Below, one piece after another: positions 57,445-64,000 of a DNA stretch of 64,000 nt. Position 1 is the first letter of the stretch, and each line of letters begins with the position of its first letter. Below the pieces are notes generated by a model. That model was not told the DNA's origin and ran no database searches. It worked only from the letters and a program-made list of their open reading frames with translations. Source of the DNA: Pseudomonadota bacterium (GTDB taxonomy: Bacteria > Desulfobacterota > Desulfobulbia > Desulfobulbales > Desulfocapsaceae); NCBI GenBank assembly GCA_018820855.1, contig JAHJNL010000029.1:1-64000 (forward strand). Reading direction: 5' to 3'. The translations under genes and the position numbers were made by a program.

Positions 57445-59460
57445 TCAGTACGTCAAGGTGACGACAAAATCATCCCCTGCTGTGCCGATAAAGGAGATAA
57501 AACTTCCCCCACCAACAACGATGGGCATGGCAGTACTCTCCAGACTGTCGAAGATGGGTTGTTTATCTTGAGAAAATATCATCACTCTGCCATCGCTGGG
57601 GATAGCGCATGAGAAGATTGCCTGTTTGTCAGTTTTTCGCCATTCATTCAAACCGGCAGTTCCGAGGCTGACCGTCTCTCCGGCAATTGGCAGTGAACTC
57701 ACTTTGTCTGCCTCTGAATAGATAAAATTACCGGTCTTAAGCCATTGTTCACCACCGGCTTCCTCTAATTGTATTGCAAAGAGATCCCTGGCATATTGCA
57801 TACTCATTCCGGCAGAACTCTCGCTCTCAAGCTTTAACAGCATCATATTGTTGCCATCAAAGAAAATATAGCCTGGTAACTCAGGTATCTGTCCGGTTTC
57901 AGCCAGATCTTCAATAAAATCATAATTTGTGGCATTGCGAAATACCCACAGTTTTCTGGCAAATGCCGAGCCCGTCCATGAAGAATCGCTCTTGGCAATG
58001 CTTTCAGCAGTGACAATATGGGAAACGTAGTTTTCGCCGACAGCAAGCAGAAGGTAATTCAATTCACCATAGGGTTTCAGCCAATATTTATTGCCGTTTT
58101 CTGAGTGAAAATAAGCATCTTCTTTGTATTGCGAAGAATCGGCAGGTACGAATTGTTCTCCATCCCAGGAACTGGTCTCCAACATATTTGAATCTAAATC
58201 AAAATTTAATTTCATGATGGCATTAGAAGAAGCATAGATCCCGGCAAGCGCAAGTATACTGCTGGGAATAACAGCTCTTCCGGGAGGCAGAAAAATCATT
58301 TTCTTTTCCGTTACTTTTTTCTTTCCTTCCAGCAAGGCCTGCATGACCTTTTCAGTCACTGAAGTTGCATCTATTCCCGCTCCAGCAAAAAGCAGGGCAA
58401 CTGTCAGCTTTTCTTCAGGGACAACCAGGATATGGGATGAAAACGCCGTGGTACCTCCACTTTTCCCCAAAGCCGTAATCCCCTGTTCAGCAAATTTCCT
58501 CATTTGCACGGAATCCCATCCCAGACCGAAATTCAAAAAAGTCCTTTCGCCAACGGCGGTTTCAAGCCCATACTGAGCTTTGCTGAACTCTTCAATTGAA
58601 GCGGTTGATAATAATTTATTGCTATACAAAACAGTGGAAAAACGGCACAGATCTTCGGCAGTCGCGGAAATACCGCCTGTGGCCAACGCGCTTACGTACT
58701 CAGGAGGCATGGGCAATCCTGTCTGCTCATACACCTGCGCAATATTTTCATTTCCAGCTTTAAAAGAGCAGCTGCTTTGGCCCATCCGCAACGGTTCATA
58801 TATCTGTTGTCGCAGATATTTTGCATATGACATTCCACTTACCTGCTCAATAACTGCCTCTGCGACAGTGAGACCATCATTACAGTAGACACTCACCAGG
58901 CCTGGCTCATGTTTGAGCCTGTTCCCTGCGAGATAGGCAAGGGTTTCATCAATATAATTTGGATTTTCACGGGAACCGAATGCATTCCTCATGTTTGAGC
59001 CCGGCAATCCTGACGTATGATTCAGAAGCATCCGCACGGTAATATCCTGATATCGTTTATCTGCCATGCGAAAGTTAGCAAGATACTTCGTCACAGGTGC
59101 ATCCAGTTCAACCTTTCCCTGATCAACTAGATGTAACATCGCCGCAGCGGTAAAGATTTTGCTGATAGAGCCTATATTGAACTGGGTCTCCCTATCGACC
59201 GGCAACGACTTTTCACGACTGCGCATGCCAAACTGTTCCGAATATACAATCTGTCCATCATCCATGATCGCCACAGTCGCTGACGACCCATTGTTGGTGG
59301 ATAATTCTTTCCAGATATCCATTCGGGCCTCTTTGATGGCCTGCATATATTCAGTCCTACCTGGAGAAACAGCACTGTTTGCAATTAATGCGTTTATAAG
59401 CAAAAAAAATATTGCCATGCCAATAGTCAGTTGGTTCACAGAAAACTCCTTTTCATTCAT
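57445..59460 (-). CDS. Serine hydrolase, class C beta-lactamase-like
   Basis: FNIGSISKIFTAAAMLHLVDQGKVELDAPVTKYL (SxxK), VYCNDGLTVAEAVIEQVSG (YxN-like), then a ~290-aa C-terminal extension. Confidence 0.9.
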   Translation of the reverse strand: MNEKEFSVNQLTIGMAIFFLLINALIANSAVSPGRTEYMQAIKEARMDIWKELSTNNGSSATVAIMDDGQIVYSEQFGMRSREKSLPVDRETQFNIGSISKIFTAAAMLHLVDQGKVELDAPVTKYLANFRMADKRYQDITVRMLLNHTSGLPGSNMRNAFGSRENPNYIDETLAYLAGNRLKHEPGLVSVYCNDGLTVAEAVIEQVSGMSYAKYLRQQIYEPLRMGQSSCSFKAGNENIAQVYEQTGLPMPPEYVSALATGGISATAEDLCRFSTVLYSNKLLSTASIEEFSKAQYGLETAVGERTFLNFGLGWDSVQMRKFAEQGITALGKSGGTTAFSSHILVVPEEKLTVALLFAGAGIDATSVTEKVMQALLEGKKKVTEKKMIFLPPGRAVIPSSILALAGIYASSNAIMKLNFDLDSNMLETSSWDGEQFVPADSSQYKEDAYFHSENGNKYWLKPYGELNYLLLAVGENYVSHIVTAESIAKSDSSWTGSAFARKLWVFRNATNYDFIEDLAETGQIPELPGYIFFDGNNMMLLKLESESSAGMSMQYARDLFAIQLEEAGGEQWLKTGNFIYSEADKVSSLPIAGETVSLGTAGLNEWRKTDKQAIFSCAIPSDGRVMIFSQDKQPIFDSLESTAMPIVVGGGSFISFIGTAGDDFVVTLTY

Positions 59461-59638
59461 TGGTTCTTGTTATTGGGCTACATCTGCAAAGCATGTTCCA
59501 TGCCATAACTCTTATCGAATACAGGATTTTTTCCTCTAATTCAACGATACTTTTTCCAAGAGAGATCCCGCGCACCTTTGAGTGTGCAAGAGGCGAACCT
59601 TTTGTCAGTCCGAAATGTCAAGCTATCCCGCGGCCGCC

Positions 59639-59661
59639 GCAAATAGGTATTTCCTATTTGC
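59639..59661. promoter_or_regulatory. Inverted repeat upstream of the rhodanese/reductase cluster
   Basis: GCAAATAGG-TATTT-CCTATTTGC, perfect 9-bp arms, ~95 bp upstream of the rhodanese ATG; no T-run. Confidence 0.5.
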
Positions 59662-59754
59662 ACTATAGCATGCATTAAGGTAATCATTCCTAAATTCTTA
59701 CTTATAGGCCCTATAGACACGTTCACGCCATTCATTTAACAAAGGAAAAACCCA

Positions 59755-60174
59755 ATGAAAAGACTCGCCATTATTGCCTTGTCCCTTCTCTGTCTGCTCA
59801 ATGTGGCAGCCATTTTTGAGAAGTTTAATTACCTGGAGCCTGATCAATTTAAACAGTGGCTTGAGACCAGCAAGCCCATGGTCATTGTCGACATCCAGGA
59901 CAAGGCCTCCTTTGCTGCCCACCATTTCCCCGGTTCCATCGAGACAAACGCCTTTCCGGTCAAGACTGACGCCGAGCAAAAACAGATCGATCCGGCCGTG
60001 GCTGCCTATAAGGCAAGCGGTAATGACGTGGTAGTTGTCTGTCCCCGTGGTGGTGGAGGAGCTAAAAGATGTTACTCCTATCTCAAAAGCCAGGGCGTAC
60101 CCGAAGACAAGCTCACAATTCTACAGGGTGGTGTGGATAACTGGCCCTATCGCAATATGCTGATAAGCAATTGA
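59755..60174 (+). CDS. Rhodanese-like domain protein
   Basis: Signal/TM N-terminus; PMVIVDIQDKASFAAHHFPGSIET...VVVVCPRGGGGAKRCYSYLKSQGVPEDKLTILQGGVDNWPY. Confidence 0.88.
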   Translation: MKRLAIIALSLLCLLNVAAIFEKFNYLEPDQFKQWLETSKPMVIVDIQDKASFAAHHFPGSIETNAFPVKTDAEQKQIDPAVAAYKASGNDVVVVCPRGGGGAKRCYSYLKSQGVPEDKLTILQGGVDNWPYRNMLISN

Positions 60175-60283
60175 TTGAGCCTACCATCAGAACAGGAAAC
60201 TATGCCCTGATGGGAAACGACAGTAAAACAGATAATTTTCAGAAAGATAAAGACCAGGGCGATTGCCGATAAGGAACAGACAG

Positions 60284-61573
60284 ATGACACATTTTGAAAT
60301 AAAGGCCTATCCGGAGATGTGGAAGGACCTCGATATGGACGTGGAACGATTTGACAAGATGCGCCTGATGTTGGGCGAGATCTTTGAAAAGACCTATCTT
60401 TCCCAGAAAAACAGGCCTGCCGGCATGGCCTACTTTGACAACATGATAGCAGAGCTTCATGGCAGCCGGATCAAAGAACTGCTGGCAGCCAAGGAAGAAG
60501 GCAGACCGGTTATCGGCACCTTTTGCGTCTATATTCCGGAAGAAATTGTCCTTGCAGCCGGCGGAGTCTGTGTCGGTCTCTGTGGAGGCTCCCAGGGCTC
60601 GGTACCCGATGCCGAAAAGATCCTGCCGCGCAATATCTGTCCCATGGTGAAATCAGCATTTGGCTTTAAGGCCGGCCGTATCTGCCCCTATTTCCAAGTG
60701 CTTGATTTCGTCTACGGGGAAACCACCTGCGATGCCAAGAAAAAAACATGGGAGATTCTTGATGAGATGGTACCCACCCATGTCATGGAAATCCCGCAGA
60801 TGAAAAATCAGACCGATCAGGAAATGTGGTTGGCCGAAGTAAAGGCGTTCAAGACCAAGGTGGAGTCATTTTCCGGAAAAGAGGTGACCATTGAAGATAT
60901 GAGGCGGGCCACCAGGACAATGAACAACAAACGCAAGGCCCTGCAACGCCTCAACACCCTGCGCCACACCAACCCCACACCAATCTCCGGCAAAGATGTG
61001 CTGCTCATCGAGCAGATCGCCTTTTACGACGAACCGATTCGCTTTGCCAGAGAGGTGAACGAGTTGTGTGATGAGCTGGAAAAACGTATTGCAGATAATG
61101 TGGCCATCCCCAGCAAAAACGCGGCCAGGATAATGGTCGCCGGCGTGCCCATGGCCCTGCCGAACTGGAAACTGCATAATCTGGTGGAAGGGGCTGGAGC
61201 AGTCATCGTCAACGAGGAGAGCTGCATCGGAACCCGTTATTACAAGGACCTGATGGATGAAAACGCTGAAGACATGGAAACCATCCTGCAAAACCTCACC
61301 AGTCGATACATGCAGATCGACTGTTCCTGTTTCACCCCGAATAATGAACGGATCGACCAGGTTCTCAGAGAATACAAAGAATCAGGTGCGCAGGGCATCA
61401 TCCATTACTCCCTGCAGTTTTGCCACACCTATAATATTGAGGAAATCCGTATTCGCCAGGCATGTGAGAGAGAAGGAATTCCATACATGTTCATTGAATC
61501 CGACTACTCGCCCGAAGATGTAGGGCAGTTGCAGACCAGGGTCGAGGCCTTCCTTGAGCAGATAGGCGAATAA
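60284..61573 (+). CDS. 2-hydroxyacyl-CoA dehydratase D-component family / putative double-cubane-cluster anaerobic reductase
   Basis: GRPVIGTFCVYIPEEIVLAAGGVCVGLCGGSQGS...LPRNICPMVKSAFGFKAGRICPYFQVLDFVYGETTCDAKKKTWEIL...CSCFTPNNERID...IIHYSLQFCHTYNIEE. Confidence 0.88.
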   Translation: MTHFEIKAYPEMWKDLDMDVERFDKMRLMLGEIFEKTYLSQKNRPAGMAYFDNMIAELHGSRIKELLAAKEEGRPVIGTFCVYIPEEIVLAAGGVCVGLCGGSQGSVPDAEKILPRNICPMVKSAFGFKAGRICPYFQVLDFVYGETTCDAKKKTWEILDEMVPTHVMEIPQMKNQTDQEMWLAEVKAFKTKVESFSGKEVTIEDMRRATRTMNNKRKALQRLNTLRHTNPTPISGKDVLLIEQIAFYDEPIRFAREVNELCDELEKRIADNVAIPSKNAARIMVAGVPMALPNWKLHNLVEGAGAVIVNEESCIGTRYYKDLMDENAEDMETILQNLTSRYMQIDCSCFTPNNERIDQVLREYKESGAQGIIHYSLQFCHTYNIEEIRIRQACEREGIPYMFIESDYSPEDVGQLQTRVEAFLEQIGE

Positions 61574-61597
61574 GCCTGTACGACGGAAGGGTACACT

Positions 61598-62356
61598 ATG
61601 TATGTAGGCGTAGATCTGGGTTCACGGACGATCAAAGTAGCGGCCTGGCAGGATGGCAGGATGGTAGACCATAAGCTGCAGGAAAGCGGTTTTGAACCGC
61701 ATGAACAGGCCAGGGAAATGATCAAGGCCTATAGCCCCAGGCATGTTATAGCCACGGGATATGGCCGGCATCTGGCCCACGAACATTTTGCCGATGGTGT
61801 TATCACTGAAATCAAGGCCCATGCCATGGGCATACATACCATGCTGCCGGAGGCAACTACTGTTGTGGATATTGGAGGACAGGACTCCAAGGTCATAGCG
61901 CTCAATGTCAAAGGACAGGTTACCAACTTCCAGATGAATGACAAATGCGCAGCCGGCACCGGGAGATTTCTGGAAATCATGGCCACCTCACTGGCCTACC
62001 CCCTTGGTGATTTCGGTCCGGCTGCCCTGGCCTCGGAGCAGGAAATTCAGATCAACTCCATGTGTACGGTCTTTGCCGAATCTGAAGTTATTTCAATGAA
62101 AAACAGGGGAATACCCAGGCAGCACATCGCCCGGGCGGTTCATTCCTCTGTGGCCGACCGTATCATTGCCATGCTGGGTCGTATCGGTTTTGGTGAACTC
62201 ATTGCCTTTTCAGGAGGCGTGGCCAACAATCCCTGCATCGTGCAGATGGTCCGGATGAGACTGGAAAATGTGCAGGTGGTAGTCCCGGAAAACCCTAGCC
62301 TCATTGGCGCCTTGGGCGCAGCCATCGAGGCAGCTAGGCGGGGTGGTCAGGTTTGA
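61598..62356 (+). CDS. 2-hydroxyacyl-CoA dehydratase-type activator ATPase (BadF/BadG/HgdC family)
   Basis: YVGVDLGSRTIKVA; VVDIGGQDSKVIAL; NDKCAAGTGRFLEIMA; INSMCTVFAESEVISMKNRGIPRQHIARAVHSS; FSGGVANNPCIV. Confidence 0.95.
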   Translation: MYVGVDLGSRTIKVAAWQDGRMVDHKLQESGFEPHEQAREMIKAYSPRHVIATGYGRHLAHEHFADGVITEIKAHAMGIHTMLPEATTVVDIGGQDSKVIALNVKGQVTNFQMNDKCAAGTGRFLEIMATSLAYPLGDFGPAALASEQEIQINSMCTVFAESEVISMKNRGIPRQHIARAVHSSVADRIIAMLGRIGFGELIAFSGGVANNPCIVQMVRMRLENVQVVVPENPSLIGALGAAIEAARRGGQV

Positions 62357-62838
62357 CCCAGAACAGGCAACAAAAGAGAAATGCAGCAATCCCTGTTGCC
62401 CTTACCTGGATGGCAAGAATTTCCCGTTGGCTCATCAGTGTGCCTTTTCTTTATGCCGGGATTACAAAACTTGCTGACCCGCAAAGCTTCGCAGTTGTCA
62501 TCGCCGGTTTCGGCCTGCTGCCTGAGCCCCTGCTAATGCCTGCCGCCCTGCTGCTGCCTCTCCTGGAAATCATTGTCGCAGCCGGGCTTCTTTGCAATGT
62601 CCGCATATGCCTCCCAGCTGCTGCCACCCTTATGATTCTCTTTATCGCTGTGCTCAGTTACGGAATCCGGCTAGGACTGGATGTGGACTGCGGCTGTTTT
62701 GGCCCGGAAGATCCGGAACAGGCATACCACAACCTTTGGAGTGCACTTTTCAGAGATTTGGGATTTCTTATCCCGATCCTCTATTTATTCTGGTTTCAAT
62801 ATATTACGGACCGAAAAAAAACGGTTCTATCTTTTTAA
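62353..62838 (+). CDS. MauE/DoxX-like membrane protein
   Basis: RWLISVPFLYAGITKLADPQSFAVVIAGFGLLPEPL...LEIIVAAGLL...LGLDVDCGCFGPED. TTG start overlaps the upstream stop; a later ATG is possible. Confidence 0.85.
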   Translation: MTQNRQQKRNAAIPVALTWMARISRWLISVPFLYAGITKLADPQSFAVVIAGFGLLPEPLLMPAALLLPLLEIIVAAGLLCNVRICLPAAATLMILFIAVLSYGIRLGLDVDCGCFGPEDPEQAYHNLWSALFRDLGFLIPILYLFWFQYITDRKKTVLSF

Positions 62839-62861
62839 TCTTTTTTGAAAGGGAGTCAAAC

Positions 62862-63398
62862 ATGCAACTGAAAAAAATCATGCTCACAACACCTGTAGTC
62901 CTTACCCTGCTTCTAGGATTCAGCCTATCCGCAATGGCCTTCGGTGCCAATAAATTTGAAAAAGAAGTGGAAATCGAGACAGGTGCAGTCAAGCTTGTCC
63001 GGGAAGTGCTCAGAGGTGACTATGGCGTGATCAGCACGGAGGAGCTGAAAAAGATGATCGACTCCGGCCAGGAAATTCTGGTTATCGACACGATGCCCTA
63101 CGAAGACAGCTATAAAAAAGGCCATATCCCCGGCGCCCAACAGTTTCTTTTCCCCATTCCGGAAATGACTACATGGGACAGCAAAGAGACTGATGGCAAA
63201 AGCCAGGAAGATTTTGCCGCCCTCCTCGGACCTGACAAGAATAAAACCATTGTTATCTATTGCGGCTTTGTAAAATGTACCAGGAGTCACAACGGCGCCA
63301 TGTGGGCCAGGAAACTTGGATACACAAACGTTCTTCGCCATCCCGGTGGAATTTTTGCGTGGAAGGGAGCCGGATACGAAGCGGAAGAAGTCAAATAA
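62862..63398 (+). CDS. Exported rhodanese-like domain protein
   Basis: Signal peptide MQLKKIMLTTPVVLTLLLGFSLSAMAFG; EILVIDTMPYEDSYKKGHIPGAQQFLFP...TIVIYCGFVKCTRSHNGAMWARKLGYTNVLRHPGGIFAW. Start ATG 62862 after gaaagggag. Confidence 0.9.
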   Translation: MQLKKIMLTTPVVLTLLLGFSLSAMAFGANKFEKEVEIETGAVKLVREVLRGDYGVISTEELKKMIDSGQEILVIDTMPYEDSYKKGHIPGAQQFLFPIPEMTTWDSKETDGKSQEDFAALLGPDKNKTIVIYCGFVKCTRSHNGAMWARKLGYTNVLRHPGGIFAWKGAGYEAEEVK

Positions 63399-63519
63399 GA
63401 CACAGAAGGTAACATAATGGTGACAGGTTTAAACACATATATTCATTTGCCTGCCATGTTAAAAAACAGCACCGCCACAGACGCACTTAACGTGCGAAAT
63501 AACAACTAGAGAAAAATAG

Positions 63520-64000
63520 ATGAAGAAATTATTACGCTTTTTACTGACTGTCACCTTTCTACTCATTCCTTTCTGGGCCTGGGCCGGCAACGAGAGTAGC
63601 GGAACTATCAGCATGGAATTTGACCTGTCAGGTCATAACCCCAATGAAGAGGCACAGCTCTGGATACCGTATCCCCTCTCTGACCGCGACCAGCTCATCA
63701 GCAAGGTAAAGGTTACCGGTGATTACGCAGAGTCGGCCGTTTACAGCGATCAGGTCTACTCCACCCCCATGCTCTACGCCCGCTGGGACAAAGGGAGTGC
63801 GACTCGTAAGCTGACCCTGTCTTTTCACGTTGTCCGCCAGGAAGTGATGCGCCGGGATTTCCCTTCCCAAGAAGTGGCCTGGGACCCTGCTGATTACGCC
63901 ATGTACCTCAAACCAACAAGTCTTGGTCCAATCGACGGTCAGGTCAAAGTGTTGGCCGACCAGATCACTCAAGGAAAAACAGGCGTACTGGAAAAGGCCA
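63520..64000 (+). CDS. Exported protein, probably the N-terminal part of a transglutaminase-like protein (truncated by window edge)
   Basis: Open frame from ATG 63520 to the end: MKKLLRFLLTVTFLLIPFWAWAGNESSGTISMEFDLSGHNPNEEAQLWIPYPLSDRDQLISKVKVTGDYAESAVYSDQ...; not in the ORF track because it lacks a stop. Confidence 0.7.
   Translation, partial: MKKLLRFLLTVTFLLIPFWAWAGNESSGTISMEFDLSGHNPNEEAQLWIPYPLSDRDQLISKVKVTGDYAESAVYSDQVYSTPMLYARWDKGSATRKLTLSFHVVRQEVMRRDFPSQEVAWDPADYAMYLKPTSLGPIDGQVKVLADQITQGKTGVLEKA

Noticed and set aside
1-64000. CRISPR arrays, tRNA/rRNA genes, integrases, transposases, prophage genes
   Set aside because: Looked for and not seen by eye; a tool scan (tRNAscan-SE, CRISPRCasFinder) would be needed to exclude small ones.

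Overview
This 64 kb window looks like a bacterial chromosome with gene content typical of Desulfobacterota (formerly Deltaproteobacteria, Desulfobulbales-like). The lineage is inferred from gene content only. I saw no CRISPR array, rRNA, tRNA, transposase or integrase. Main blocks: pilC/gspF and an IHF/HU gene; an orphan ParB-domain gene; a long minus-strand operon rpmF-plsX-fabH-[acd-etfB-etfA(ferredoxin-fused)]-fabG-acpP-fabF-rpiB-glyA-nrdR-ribD; an Mla-type lipid transport operon with a cyclic-nucleotide-binding protein at its end; a yejB/yejE-like permease pair with no partner genes; RNase D; a TonB receptor/YfiR/CHASE8-type hybrid histidine kinase operon; a DNPH1/Rcl-like nucleotide hydrolase; a TetR regulator divergent from a small c-type cytochrome; a U32 peptidase; response regulators; an RND efflux operon; a REC-class III cyclase; a second MCE/PqiC-type transporter; NhaA; a membrane sensor fused to a Schlafen/AlbA_2 domain; and a rhodanese/double-cubane reductase/activase/MauE/rhodanese cluster that runs off the right end. 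The best leads are: (1) a CarCDE-like acyl-CoA dehydrogenase/EtfB/Fd-EtfA module in the place where fabD usually sits; (2) a frameshift-riddled DUF177/YceD remnant upstream of rpmF, not reported by the ORF track and hidden under a spurious 242-aa plus-strand ORF; (3) a DUF401-like membrane protein gene split by one in-frame TAG; (4) the extracellular sensor-AlbA_2 fusion; (5) YfiR paired with a hybrid kinase in place of a diguanylate cyclase; and (6) the double-cubane/rhodanese cluster.
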